A stretch of 19,345 nucleotides of DNA, taken from positions 1 through 19,345 of the forward strand of contig CAILUF010000190.1 of NCBI GenBank assembly GCA_903837365.1, in the 5' to 3' direction. Under the pieces are notes generated by a model. It was not told the origin of the DNA and did no database searches. It worked only from the letters and a program-made list of their open reading frames with translations. The position numbers were made by a program, and so were the translations under genes. Below are positions 7,618-16,616 of the stretch, one piece after another. The first letter of the stretch is position 1. Each line of letters opens with the position of its first letter. The stretch is from an uncultured Alphaproteobacteria bacterium. GTDB lineage: Bacteria; Pseudomonadota; Alphaproteobacteria; Rickettsiales; UBA1997.

Positions 7618-9606
7618 TTATGGATCAATATTAACTCGGATACGAATTTTTTTATTAATTTTGCAAGATGTTAAAACATTAGCAATCAATTTTTGCAAGT
7701 TTATTTTTTTATGAGCTTTGAGATGAAGCAAAAAATGATGACGATTATGTAATTTTTGCAAAGGTGCTGAAGCAGGACCATGAATCTCAACATTTTCATT
7801 GTAAGGAAAATATTTTATCAAGTCTTTGGCGAAAGTTTTTGCTTCATATTCATTTAATGCACTTATCTCAAGACGAGCCATACGGCTGTATGGTGGAAGA
7901 TTTAACAGTTTGCGATTATTTAATTCGAATTTATAAAATTCTGTTTTATCTTTATCGATATTTTCAAATAAGAAATTTTTGGGATTATAAGTTTGAATAA
8001 AAATTTTTCCATCCTGATTCCTTCTGCCAGCTCGACCAATTACTTGTAGTAAAATTTGAAAACTTCTCTCCAAAGCTCGCAAATCCGCACTATAAAGCAT
8101 TGAATCGGCATCAACAATTCCAACTAAATTAAGCTTTGGAAAATCATAACCTTTGGCAATCATTTGTGTACCAATTATTATATCAACTTCGTTATTTAAA
8201 ATTTTATTAACGATATTTTCTGCTTCACTAAAATTAGTAACGCTATCGCTGGTAATCGTTAAAATACGAGCATCCTTGGCAAAATTTTCGACCTCTTGAG
8301 TTAATTTTTCAACGCCAAAACCAAGGCTAATTATCGAATCATCCGCTTGACAAAATTTACAATTTTTTTCAATTTTTTCGTGATGTCCACAGTGATGACA
8401 AGTTAATTGATTTTTATTTTTATGAAGAACTAAATTAAAATCACAATTTAAGCATACATACTTAGCTCCACAACTCTTGCACATTGTTACCGGAGCGTAT
8501 CCGCGACGATTTAAAAACAATAATGTTTGTTGATTATTTTGAAGATTTTTTAATATCTCAACTTTTAATTGATTACAAATAATTAAATTATTTTCTAACT
8601 TTTCTTGTCGTAAATCAATAAGATTTATTTTATTATAACTACCAAATTTTTGTGATAGTAAAAAATGACGATATTTTCCGCTAAGCGCATTTGCGTAGGT
8701 TTCTAATGCAGGTGTTGCAGAGGATAAAATAACTGGAAAATTTTCAATTTTACTTTTTATTACTGCCATATCACGAGCATGAAAGTTAAAAACATCCTCT
8801 TGTTTAAATGATTGATCATGCTCTTCATCGATGACTATTAAGCGCAAATTTTTAAATGGCAAAAGTAAAGCCGAACGAGCTCCAATCAATACTTTAACTG
8901 ATCCATCAACGATTCCATAAAAAATTTCTCTCTTTAATTTTTTACTAATTTTGGAATGCCATAAGGCTGGTTTAAAAAAAAACTGCTCTTCAAATCTCAT
9001 AACCAATTGACTTGTAAGAGCGATTTCGGGAAGTAAAATTAAAATTTGTGGATCATTTTTTTCTTCAGTTGATTCAATAAATTTCTTGAGAATTTTGGCA
9101 ATTAATGCAAAATAAATTTCAGTTTTTCCAGAGCCAGTTACGCCATCAATAACAAAGGTTTGAGTGCTATTAATTTCGTTTGAAATTGCTTCGAAAATTT
9201 CTTGTTGCGCAGTTTGTAAATTTTTTAATTTAAATTTTTCGGGTAAAATTTTTTGCTGTAAGGAAATTACTTCTTTTTTTACTTTATCGCTATTTAAAAT
9301 ATTAATAAAACTTCTTAGCACTAAACCTTTATTGGCAAGGTTATAATTGGTTATATCGGTAATAAATTTTAAATGATTTTCGGTTAATTTTAGGCGTGGA
9401 TGTATATTTAAAATTGGTTTTATTTTGTTTAATTCCAAATCACTTGGTTTGTCATTTTCAATTTCTTCAACCACTCCCCAAATTAATTTTCGACAAAATT
9501 CAACTTGCACAACACAGCCAATCTCTAGGCTAAGATCGCTAAATGAATAGCTGTAGCTTTTTTCTAAAGAAAGAGGTAATAAAACTTTTGCAAATTTTGG
9601 CATCAT
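7618..9606 (-). CDS. priA: primosomal protein N' (replication restart helicase PriA)
   Basis: PriA recognises stalled replication forks and D-loops and reloads the replicative helicase. The 662-residue protein shows the full family layout: an N-terminal 3' DNA-end-binding domain (1-105), Walker A G-V-T-G-S-G-K-T (155-162), a D-E-E-H box (260-263), a zinc-binding segment with eight cysteines (376, 379, 385, 388, 403, 406, 416, 419), helicase motif V around I-G-T-Q-M-I-A-K-G (478-486) and motif VI Q-V-I-G-R-A-G-R (521-528). Length is slightly shorter than in E. coli and normal for small alphaproteobacterial genomes. Two adjacent ATGs (9606 and 9603) are possible starts. It is divergent from the transaldolase gene, a pairing I recall from other alphaproteobacteria. 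Confidence 0.96.
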   Translation of the reverse strand: MMPKFAKVLLPLSLEKSYSYSFSDLSLEIGCVVQVEFCRKLIWGVVEEIENDKPSDLELNKIKPILNIHPRLKLTENHLKFITDITNYNLANKGLVLRSFINILNSDKVKKEVISLQQKILPEKFKLKNLQTAQQEIFEAISNEINSTQTFVIDGVTGSGKTEIYFALIAKILKKFIESTEEKNDPQILILLPEIALTSQLVMRFEEQFFFKPALWHSKISKKLKREIFYGIVDGSVKVLIGARSALLLPFKNLRLIVIDEEHDQSFKQEDVFNFHARDMAVIKSKIENFPVILSSATPALETYANALSGKYRHFLLSQKFGSYNKINLIDLRQEKLENNLIICNQLKVEILKNLQNNQQTLLFLNRRGYAPVTMCKSCGAKYVCLNCDFNLVLHKNKNQLTCHHCGHHEKIEKNCKFCQADDSIISLGFGVEKLTQEVENFAKDARILTITSDSVTNFSEAENIVNKILNNEVDIIIGTQMIAKGYDFPKLNLVGIVDADSMLYSADLRALERSFQILLQVIGRAGRRNQDGKIFIQTYNPKNFLFENIDKDKTEFYKFELNNRKLLNLPPYSRMARLEISALNEYEAKTFAKDLIKYFPYNENVEIHGPASAPLQKLHNRHHFLLHLKAHKKINLQKLIANVLTSCKINKKIRIRVNIDP

Positions 9607-9715
9607 TTGTTTGCTTGATAAGTTGAAAATAATAATTAAAATTTTGGTATAGTATTTCTACAATTATTGTAGTTCAATATTTTTTTTAGCCAACTTAAAA
9701 TTCTTAAAAATATTT
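9607..9715 (+). promoter_or_regulatory. priA/tal divergent promoter region
   Basis: An extended -10 element for the + strand is visible: TG at 9645-9646, one base, then TATAGT at 9648-9653, with a weak -35-like TTGAAA at 9623-9628 (19 bp spacing). Transcription would start near 9660 and run into the transaldolase gene. A small perfect palindrome, CTACAA-TTA-TTGTAG (9658-9672), lies right at the expected start site and could be an operator or a 5' hairpin. Both assignments rest on pattern only. Confidence 0.45.
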
Positions 9716-10372
9716 ATGAAGTTTTTCATCGACAGTGCGCAAATTAGTGAAATCAAAGAATTAAACCAATATGGTTTGATTGATGGTGTAACAACTAACC
9801 CAACCTTAATCGCTAATTCAGGGCGAAATTTTCAAGAAGTAATCGCCGAAATATGCGCGGAAGTTAACGGTCCAGTTAGTGCAGAAGTTGCATCAATTAA
9901 CTATCAAGACATGATTCGCGAAGGAGAAATCCTTGGCAAGATTGCCAAAAATGTTTGTATTAAATTGCCTTTAACTCTTGATGGCCTTAGGGCTTGCCGA
10001 TATTTTGCCAATAGAGATATTCAAACCAATGTTACTCTATGCTTTTCGGCAGCGCAAGCGATTCTAGTTGCCAAGGCTGGAGCTACTTATGTTTCACCTT
10101 TTGTTGGTAGACTAGATGATATCAGTCTTGATGGTTTAAGTTTAATTGCCGAAATTTGTGAAATTTATCAAAATTACAATGAGTTTAGAACTAAAGTTCT
10201 TGTAGCATCAGTACGTAATCCTCTTCACATTGTTGAATCCGCTAAATTAGGAGCGCATGTTGCAACAATTCCTGCTAAAGTAATTAAGCAATTGGTTGAA
10301 CATCCATTAACTTCAAAAGGCCTAGAAACTTTCCTTAAGGATTGGGCAAGTACTGGACAAAAAATTATTTAA
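9716..10372 (+). CDS. tal: small transaldolase (TalC/FSA family)
   Basis: This 218-residue TIM-barrel enzyme belongs to the short transaldolase/fructose-6-phosphate aldolase family, with the Schiff-base lysine at K83 (I-K-L-P-L-T). Two positions separate the activities. E. coli aldolase FsaA has Q59 and Y131, while transaldolases have Glu and Phe. Here the aligned residues are E57 and F129, and the segment N-V-T-L-C-F-S is also of the transaldolase type. Transaldolase is therefore the better call: it moves a dihydroxyacetone unit between sugar phosphates in the non-oxidative pentose phosphate pathway. Full length. It is divergent from priA and lies 48 nt before the acyltransferase gene. Confidence 0.9.
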   Translation: MKFFIDSAQISEIKELNQYGLIDGVTTNPTLIANSGRNFQEVIAEICAEVNGPVSAEVASINYQDMIREGEILGKIAKNVCIKLPLTLDGLRACRYFANRDIQTNVTLCFSAAQAILVAKAGATYVSPFVGRLDDISLDGLSLIAEICEIYQNYNEFRTKVLVASVRNPLHIVESAKLGAHVATIPAKVIKQLVEHPLTSKGLETFLKDWASTGQKII

Positions 10373-10420
10373 TTTTTTAATTATAAAACAATAATCTCTA
10401 ATAATTTCTCACAACTTTTA

Positions 10421-11221
10421 ATGACTGATAATAAACCAAAAAAATGGCGTATCTTTAATCATCAAACCGATATTGAATGGTATGATGTTAAAACCAAATT
10501 TAAGCAATTATTACGCAAGATTTTTTACAATTTTATTGTTCAAGAATTATTGGCATGGTTTATTATGCTTTATATCGAATTAGTTTTTTTAACTAGTCAA
10601 AAAAAAATGATTAATGATGAAATTATTCATGATTCTGTAGCGCATCGTTCTCCATCGATTATTGCTTTTTGGCATAATCGCTTGGTGATGATTCCAACTA
10701 TGGCTAAGAGAATTAAAAATTCTTATCCAAATTATAATTTTATGACGCTTGCTTCGCGTCACGGCGATGGCAGAATTGTTGGAAGAGTTATGCAAAAATT
10801 TGGTTTAATTTCGATTTTAGGATCAACGAAAGATGGCAGAAAATCTTCGCGCGGCATTGATTTTGGAAGTATGCGACAAATTTTAGATGGCTTAAAAAGA
10901 GGTTATTCTTTAGGAATTACTCCCGATGGACCACGTGGACCAAATCAACAAATTAATGGCGAGATTGTGAATATCGCTCGTATTTCACAAGCTAAAATTA
11001 TTGCCGTTTCTTACGCCTCATCGCGTTTTATTACCTTCAATAGCTGGGATCAATTTAAACTTCCATTGCCCTTTTCTAAAATATGTTTTTTTATTGATGA
11101 GCAAGCGCTTAGTGTTCCAAGGCAGAGTAGCGAACAAGATATTGTTGAATATGAAAAAATTCTAACCCAAAAATTGAATTTTTCACAACAGCAAGCTGAC
11201 AAATTATGCCATTTACAATAA
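10421..11221 (+). CDS. lysophospholipid acyltransferase family protein (DUF374)
   Basis: The 266-residue product matches the DUF374 acyltransferase group, common in alphaproteobacteria and related to enzymes that acylate phospholipids or lipid A. Visible motifs are F-W-H-N-R (83-87, the acyl-transfer histidine in a variant of the HX4D box), S-R-H-G-D-G (112-117), T-P-D-G-P-R-G-P (167-174) and S-W-D-Q-F (208-212). A hydrophobic segment at about 40-58 probably anchors it to the inner membrane. In many alphaproteobacteria such a gene neighbours lipopolysaccharide genes; none is seen here. The exact acceptor lipid is not decided by sequence. It probably shares a transcript with tal. Confidence 0.88.
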   Translation: MTDNKPKKWRIFNHQTDIEWYDVKTKFKQLLRKIFYNFIVQELLAWFIMLYIELVFLTSQKKMINDEIIHDSVAHRSPSIIAFWHNRLVMIPTMAKRIKNSYPNYNFMTLASRHGDGRIVGRVMQKFGLISILGSTKDGRKSSRGIDFGSMRQILDGLKRGYSLGITPDGPRGPNQQINGEIVNIARISQAKIIAVSYASSRFITFNSWDQFKLPLPFSKICFFIDEQALSVPRQSSEQDIVEYEKILTQKLNFSQQQADKLCHLQ

Positions 11222-11224
11222 AAA

Positions 11225-11262
11225 ACCTCCAATAAAACTTATTACCTCCAATAAAACTTATC
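11225..11262. repeat. tandem 19-bp duplication
   Basis: Two adjacent 19-bp copies (11225-11243 and 11244-11262) with the unit ACCTCCAATAAAACTTATY differ only in the last base. They lie between the converging acyltransferase and ispDF genes, starting right after the acyltransferase stop. The near identity suggests a recent slippage or duplication event. No function is evident. Confidence 0.9.
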
Positions 11263-11279
11263 GCCAAATTAGAATAATT

Positions 11280-12473
11280 TTAACACAAGGTTGTGAGTGT
11301 AAGTGTAGCAATTGCTTGGCAAGCAATACCTTCTTTGCGTCCAATAAAACCAAGCTTTTCACAGGTTGTTGCTTTAATATTAATTCGTGAAGTTGTGATA
11401 TTAAGAATTGCAGAAAGTTGATTTTTCATTGAGTCTTTGAACTTAGAGATTCTTGGTTCTTCAGCGATAATTGTTAAATCAATATTGTTAATTGATGCAC
11501 TATTTTTTTGTAAAATTTGTAAAACAATTTTCAGCATTTCACCTGAATCACAATTGCGCCATTTATTATCACTGGGCGGAAAATGTTCACCAATATCGCC
11601 AGCACCAATTGCTCCCAAAAGTGCATCCATTAAAGCATGAATCGCCACATCGCCATCGGAATGAGCATCTATTTTTTTATTAAATTCTATTTCAACGCCA
11701 GCAATTTTAATTGTTGAATCTTCATGTTTTTGAATTTCTCGAAAACCGTGAACATCAAATCCGCTTCCACAGCGAATTTCTTCTTTAACATGATTGATCA
11801 GCGAAGGTAACAAAGCCTTAGCACGATCATAATCTTCTTCAGTGGTAATTTTAAAATTATTTTGCGATCCTGCAACTATTGCTACTGGAATTCCCGCATA
11901 TTCATTAAGCGCTGAGTCATCGGTAAAATTTAAATCTTTGAAAGCAATGTGGGAATTCAAAATGTCTTCGTAAATAAAACCTTGCGGAGTTTGAGCTCGC
12001 CATAAATTTTCGCGTTCTAAGGTCCATTCAATTTTATTATCATCAATTTTTTTAAGCGTATCTTCAACGGCAATTGCCGGAATAACTGCTGGATGAGTTT
12101 TGAGTTTTTCTAAAATGCCACTAATTATGCGCTTAGAAACAAAAGGACGTACGCCATCATGGATTAAAACTTTGTCGGGATTATATTCGCGAAGTTGTTC
12201 TAAACCGCGCCGAATTGAAGCTTGTCTGGTATCACCTCCAAATACTGGATTTAATAAATCCAGACCTTTAACAGTTTCTTCGTAAAGCTTGATATCATCG
12301 GGATGAATTACGCAAATTACTTCATCAATTTGAGGATGATTTAAGAAGGCTAAAATCGAATGACGTAACATTGGCAATCCAGCCAAAGGCATATATTGCT
12401 TGGGAATTCCTTCGCCTTGATTGAAGCGATTTCCCCTGCCACATGCGGTTATTAAGGCGATGATTTTTTCCAT
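11280..12473 (-). CDS. ispDF: bifunctional IspD/IspF, MEP isoprenoid pathway
   Basis: This 397-residue fusion carries two steps of isoprenoid precursor synthesis. Residues 1-225 are IspD (2-C-methyl-D-erythritol 4-phosphate cytidylyltransferase), with the nucleotide loop C-G-R-G-N-R-F (11-17), P-K-Q-Y (24-27) and H-D-G-V-R-P (105-110). Residues 234-397 are IspF (2-C-methyl-D-erythritol 2,4-cyclodiphosphate synthase), with zinc ligands D240, H242 and H279 and the motif A-H-S-D-G-D-V (270-276). The fusion is common in alphaproteobacteria. A cysteine (C11) replaces the usual alanine in the IspD loop, otherwise key residues are in place. Rickettsia species lack this pathway but other Rickettsiales families keep it, which argues against the genus Rickettsia. 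It lies 113 nt after nuoF on the same strand. Confidence 0.96.
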   Translation of the reverse strand: MEKIIALITACGRGNRFNQGEGIPKQYMPLAGLPMLRHSILAFLNHPQIDEVICVIHPDDIKLYEETVKGLDLLNPVFGGDTRQASIRRGLEQLREYNPDKVLIHDGVRPFVSKRIISGILEKLKTHPAVIPAIAVEDTLKKIDDNKIEWTLERENLWRAQTPQGFIYEDILNSHIAFKDLNFTDDSALNEYAGIPVAIVAGSQNNFKITTEEDYDRAKALLPSLINHVKEEIRCGSGFDVHGFREIQKHEDSTIKIAGVEIEFNKKIDAHSDGDVAIHALMDALLGAIGAGDIGEHFPPSDNKWRNCDSGEMLKIVLQILQKNSASINNIDLTIIAEEPRISKFKDSMKNQLSAILNITTSRINIKATTCEKLGFIGRKEGIACQAIATLTLTTLC

Positions 12474-12586
12474 AAATTATTTCTAGTAAAAATAAATTAA
12501 ATCTAATCACTATTGATTAAAATTTTAGTAAATAATGTTTGTAAGTAATTATTAACCATAACGCATTAAAACTGTTAAAATAATTA

Positions 12587-13861
12587 TTAATTGTTATTTT
12601 CTGTTCTTTTGATCATTTCATTGCGGAAATTTTTAATCAGACCTTGCACTGGCCAAGCTGCGGCATCGCCAAGAGCGCATATCGTATGACCTTCTATTTG
12701 TTTGGTAAGATCGTAAAGTTGATCAATTTCTTCAACTTTTGCTTTACCTTCAACGAAACGATCCATCATGCGCATAATCCAACCAGTTCCTTCACGACAC
12801 GGTGTACATTGTCCGCAAGATTCATGTTTGTAAAAATGCGATAATCTAGCAATGGCTTTAACGATATTGGTTGATTTATCCATAACAATAACACCAGCGG
12901 TTCCAAGCGCTGTTCCAGCTTCCTTGAGTGAATCGAAATCCATAAGTACGGTATCGCAAATATCTTTTTTAATCATTGGTACTGAAGATCCACCAGGAAT
13001 TATTGCCAATAAATTATCCCAACCATCGCGAACTCCACCAGCATGTTTTTCAATTAATTCTTTCAAGGGAATGCCCATTTCTTCCTCAACATTACAAGGT
13101 TTGTTGACATGACCAGAAATGCAAAAAATTTTTGTTCCAGTATTTTTTTCGCGACCCAAAGATGCAAACCAATTTGCTCCTCTTCTTAAAATTTCAGGGA
13201 TTACCGCAATCGATTCCACATTGTTGATAACGGTTGGACAACCGTAAAGACCAATTAATGCAGGGAAGGGTGGTTTTAATCGAGGTTGACCTTTATTGCC
13301 TTCGAGACTTTCAAGTAAAGCAGTTTCCTCTCCGCAAATATAAGCACCAGCTCCGCGATGGATAAAAATATCCAAATCCCAGCCAGAATCACAGGCATTT
13401 TTGCCGATTAATTTAGCTTCATAAGCTTCATCAATTGCTTTTTGTAAAGTTTGTGCTTCATTGAAGTATTCGCCACGAATATAGATGTAGCAAGTATTGG
13501 CATTGATTGCTCGCGAAGCAAGTAAACAGCCTTCAATAAGTTTGTGAGGTTCGAAGCGTAAAATATCGCGATCCTTGCAGGTTCCGGGTTCTGACTCATC
13601 AGCATTGACAACAAGGTAATGAGGTTTGCCAATTTTAGGATCGGTTTTTTTGGGAATGAAAGACCACTTGGTTCCAGTTGGAAAACCAGCTCCACCTCTT
13701 CCGCGCAATTGTGAATTTTTAACTTCTTGAATTAAATATTCACTGCCACAATCAAGAAATTTTTTGGTATCGAGCCAATCACCTCTCTGGCGTGCATCTT
13801 TGAGGCTGAAAGGTTTATGACCGTTTAAATTGGTAAAAATTTTATCTTGTTCTTTTAACAT
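12587..13861 (-). CDS. nuoF: NADH-quinone oxidoreductase subunit F (complex I)
   Basis: NuoF is the NADH-oxidising subunit of respiratory complex I, binding FMN, NADH and one [4Fe-4S] cluster (N3) in the peripheral arm. The 424-residue protein has the flavin/nucleotide loop [11 protein letters not shown] (53-63), the segment I-C-G-E-E-T-A-L (175-182), and the cluster ligands C349, C352, C355 and C395. All are intact and the length is standard for alphaproteobacteria and mitochondria. No other nuo gene is adjacent; upstream is the divergent secretin and downstream is ispDF. The nuo operon is therefore split in this genome. Identity is secure. Confidence 0.97.
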   Translation of the reverse strand: MLKEQDKIFTNLNGHKPFSLKDARQRGDWLDTKKFLDCGSEYLIQEVKNSQLRGRGGAGFPTGTKWSFIPKKTDPKIGKPHYLVVNADESEPGTCKDRDILRFEPHKLIEGCLLASRAINANTCYIYIRGEYFNEAQTLQKAIDEAYEAKLIGKNACDSGWDLDIFIHRGAGAYICGEETALLESLEGNKGQPRLKPPFPALIGLYGCPTVINNVESIAVIPEILRRGANWFASLGREKNTGTKIFCISGHVNKPCNVEEEMGIPLKELIEKHAGGVRDGWDNLLAIIPGGSSVPMIKKDICDTVLMDFDSLKEAGTALGTAGVIVMDKSTNIVKAIARLSHFYKHESCGQCTPCREGTGWIMRMMDRFVEGKAKVEEIDQLYDLTKQIEGHTICALGDAAAWPVQGLIKNFRNEMIKRTENNN

Positions 13862-14077
13862 TTTAAAAAATTTATGTGAGTTGAAATTATTTTACTTGGC
13901 AAATTTAATCTAACTTTTGGCAAATGCAATCTTAAAAAATTTTCAATAAATTCTAACTTTGGGTTAATTAAATTTTTTGTTGGAATTAAGCAATGATTTA
14001 CTTGCTTGTTTTAAAAAAAATGCATTTTATTTAGAAAAAATTTAATTATTAAATGCTTTGCTTATCTTAAAAATCAA
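13862..14077. promoter_or_regulatory. nuoF/secretin divergent intergenic region with direct repeats
   Basis: The 216-bp region between two divergent genes should hold both promoters, but no strong -35/-10 pair stands out. It contains an imperfect 16-bp direct repeat (13896-13911 and 13917-13932, 14 of 16 identical, 21 bp apart, - strand consensus AGATTNNATTTGCCAA). A second short repeat, TCTAACTTT, occurs at 13909 and 13952. An inverted repeat AAGCAA-N8-TTGCTT lies at 13988-14007 and a 12-bp palindrome AAAATGCATTTT at 14017-14028. The two-turn spacing of the first repeat would fit paired regulator sites; this is inference. Confidence 0.4.
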
Positions 14078-15679
14078 GTGTTAAGAATTACAAAAACCCC
14101 AAAGAATATTTTTTACCTTGTAATAATTCTTGCGGTATTTTCATGCGTAAATTCTTGCAAAAGAAGTGATTTTGATTCCTTTGATAACAAGGCTAAATTA
14201 ACTAGATCCGATATTAAGGATTTGATGATAAAAAATCCTAAAGATAGCAAAAGTAAAAAAAATAAAAACCAAGAAGAATCGATTATTCCCAATGTTTCAA
14301 GATTAATTATTTCGCCTCCTCCTCCAGTATTAGGTGGCGATAAAACTATTTCTTTTTCAGTAACCGATCAAGCTCCACTCAAAGATGTTTTAATTGAATT
14401 GGGAAGAATTGCTAATATTGATATTGACCTTGACCCAACTATTTCGGGAGGTGTTATTATCAATGCCAAAAATCGTCCACTTAAAGAAGTAATTGATCGT
14501 ATCGCCAATCAGGGTGGATTGCGCTATAGTTACAGAAATGGTATTTTATATTTTCAGCGCGACATGCCTTTCATGAAAAATTATTTTGTCGATTATTTAT
14601 CGGATGGATCAGTTTGGGGAGATGTTGAATCAAATCTTTCGGCGATCATGACTTCTGAGCAATCCAAGCAAAGTAGCGGTTCAGGCGATGCTGAATCATC
14701 TTATACCACTAACAAATCAGCGGGAATAATTTCGGTTTTTGCTACTGAAAAACAACATGTTGCTGTTGAAAAATATTTGCACGATGTTGAAAAATATGCT
14801 TCTGCGCAAGTTTTAATCGAAGCGAAAGTTGTAGAGGTAAGTTTATCAGATAGTTTTCGTGCTGGAATAAATTGGAGTTGGCTGAACTCAATTCCCAAAA
14901 GTGGCGTCCCCTATAGTCTTTCACAAAATTCAATGGCTGACTTCACTGCTGTAGCTTCAGCAGGTGTTAAGCCAACAATTTTTACTTTAGGAAGCGCTGC
15001 TTCGCGCAAAGGTTTATTTGGCGGAAGTCTTGATTTAACTATTCAAGCTCTTGAAGAATTTGGAACTACTAAAACAATTTCCAGTCCACGAATTCATGCC
15101 ATGAATAATCAAAAAGCCACTTTGAGTTTTCAAGATAAGCTAGTTTATTTTAAAATTGAAACTACTCAATCGCAATCAGGTGCTAATTCTGGCTCTTCAG
15201 CAACACCATCAAACGTTGTTAGCACTTCAACAACTTCAACTAAAATGGAAGAAAATATCGGCGTAGAGTTGGCAATCACTCCGTCAATTAATCTTAAAAC
15301 TAATGAAATTACTATGACTATTGAACCAACTTTAGCGGTAAAAAGTGGCGAAGTTAAAGATCCTGTTAACGAGAAAAATATAGTGCCAGTTATTCAAACT
15401 CGAACTTTAAGTACTATTGCAAAAGTTTTAAGTGGCAATGTTGTGGTAGTTGGTGGATTGATGAAAGAAGATTCTGCTAATCAAGATTCGGGTCTACCTT
15501 TTTTAAACAGAATCCCAATTCTTGGAGCATTATTTAAAGTTATAAATCGTAAATCAGATATTGTTGAAACGGTTATTTTTATTAAAGCAACCGTTGTTAA
15601 TAGTGCTACGGGAGCTTCAAAAGAAGATAGAGAATTCCAAGATAAATTTGATTCAGGTAAAAGAAGATATTTTAACTAA
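14078..15679 (+). CDS. secretin, type IV pilus/type II secretion type (MshL/PilQ/GspD-like)
   Basis: Secretins form large gated rings in the outer membrane through which pili or proteins pass. The 533-residue protein has a GTG start, an N-terminal hydrophobic signal with possible lipoprotein cysteines (C23 or C27), a short STN/N0-like domain (about 89-160), and the secretin core (about 243-507). The core ends in the diagnostic run N-V-V-V-V-G-G-L (454-461) and L-P-F-L-N-R-I-P-I-L-G-A-L-F (473-486). A Ser/Gly/Thr-rich insert (364-390) lies within the core. The single periplasmic domain resembles MshL-type secretins more than long GspD. No pilin, ATPase or platform gene is adjacent, so its system must be encoded elsewhere or be lost. 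The start is the only good one upstream of the signal. Confidence 0.85.
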   Translation: MLRITKTPKNIFYLVIILAVFSCVNSCKRSDFDSFDNKAKLTRSDIKDLMIKNPKDSKSKKNKNQEESIIPNVSRLIISPPPPVLGGDKTISFSVTDQAPLKDVLIELGRIANIDIDLDPTISGGVIINAKNRPLKEVIDRIANQGGLRYSYRNGILYFQRDMPFMKNYFVDYLSDGSVWGDVESNLSAIMTSEQSKQSSGSGDAESSYTTNKSAGIISVFATEKQHVAVEKYLHDVEKYASAQVLIEAKVVEVSLSDSFRAGINWSWLNSIPKSGVPYSLSQNSMADFTAVASAGVKPTIFTLGSAASRKGLFGGSLDLTIQALEEFGTTKTISSPRIHAMNNQKATLSFQDKLVYFKIETTQSQSGANSGSSATPSNVVSTSTTSTKMEENIGVELAITPSINLKTNEITMTIEPTLAVKSGEVKDPVNEKNIVPVIQTRTLSTIAKVLSGNVVVVGGLMKEDSANQDSGLPFLNRIPILGALFKVINRKSDIVETVIFIKATVVNSATGASKEDREFQDKFDSGKRRYFN

Positions 15680-15762
15680 AAATTTATTAAAAAATAATTG
15701 CTAACTAAAAATAACGAAATTATTCTATCTTAAGTTAATTTAATAATTTGCAATAATTTATC

Positions 15763-16524
15763 ATGAAAGCTATTTTAAAATATATTTTAAAAAACGGGGT
15801 GCGCGATCGGCTTTATATCGGGATTTTTATAAGTTTAATTATTAGCTTTGGAGTATCGGTTTTTCTGGGCTCAACAATGTTAGTTGAACAGCAACAAACC
15901 ACTACTGTTTATATCGCTGGAAGTTCACGAGTAATATTGGCAGTAGGAATGATTTTGTTTGTGTGTCTGTCGATGAATCGTGCTTTTGAAAATAAAGAAA
16001 TTGAATTTATTCTTTCTAAAGCAATATCGCGTCAACAATTCGTATTAGCATATCTATCAGGATTTTTCTTAACAATATTGCTAATTTTTATTCCATTATC
16101 ATCGGCAATTTTCATCATTGCCAATGCTGAAAAAATCGGTTTACTAATTTGGGCGATAAGCTTGCTATTAGAGATCTTTTTGGTTATCACATTTGCATTA
16201 CTAGTTTCACTAATTTTAAAAAATTCCTTTAGTGCAATTATGTCAACATTTGCTTTTTATTTAATTGCGCGATTAATGGGAATGTTTGTTATGGCGATCG
16301 ATTTACCGCAAGATTTAGCATTGGCAAAAAATAATTTTTTAGCGATAATTTTAAAATTTTTCTCGGTGTTATTTCCGCGTCTTGACCTTTTTGCGCAAAG
16401 CTCTTGGCTAATTTATGGCTTTAAAGATTATTCACAATTGCCAATAATTTTCATGCAATTTTTAATCTATTTTGCGTTATTAATTTTCATGGCTTTTCAT
16501 GATTTTAAAAATAAACAATTTTAA
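15763..16524 (+). CDS. ABC-2 type membrane permease
   Basis: This 253-residue protein is almost entirely hydrophobic, with about six or seven membrane segments (near 18-40, 55-72, 97-121, 126-152, 155-178 and 226-245). The cytoplasmic segment E-I-E-F-I-L-S-K-A-I-S-R (79-90) between the second and third segments is a typical coupling region of ABC-2 family permeases. An ATPase partner would be expected, but none is encoded beside it; the fused exporter at 5042-6835 belongs to a different type. The gene sits 83 nt after the secretin and on the same strand. Substrate is unknown. The family call rests on topology and the coupling motif. Confidence 0.65.
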   Translation: MKAILKYILKNGVRDRLYIGIFISLIISFGVSVFLGSTMLVEQQQTTTVYIAGSSRVILAVGMILFVCLSMNRAFENKEIEFILSKAISRQQFVLAYLSGFFLTILLIFIPLSSAIFIIANAEKIGLLIWAISLLLEIFLVITFALLVSLILKNSFSAIMSTFAFYLIARLMGMFVMAIDLPQDLALAKNNFLAIILKFFSVLFPRLDLFAQSSWLIYGFKDYSQLPIIFMQFLIYFALLIFMAFHDFKNKQF

Positions 16525-16616
16525 AAAAATTAATTTCAAATTTTAATTGACTAAACGAAAAAATAGCAAAAAATAGTAAATAAATTTTTATAAAAATTAA
16601 CAATAAAATTAAATCT

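Noticed and set aside
7614..7628. TTG start giving five extra residues on the secreted protein
   Set aside because: The ATG at 7613 gives a proper signal peptide and avoids overlap with priA.
16547..16579. Promoter for katG (TTGACT with TAGTAA)
   Set aside because: The spacing is 21 bp, too long for a standard promoter, and the -10 match is poor.
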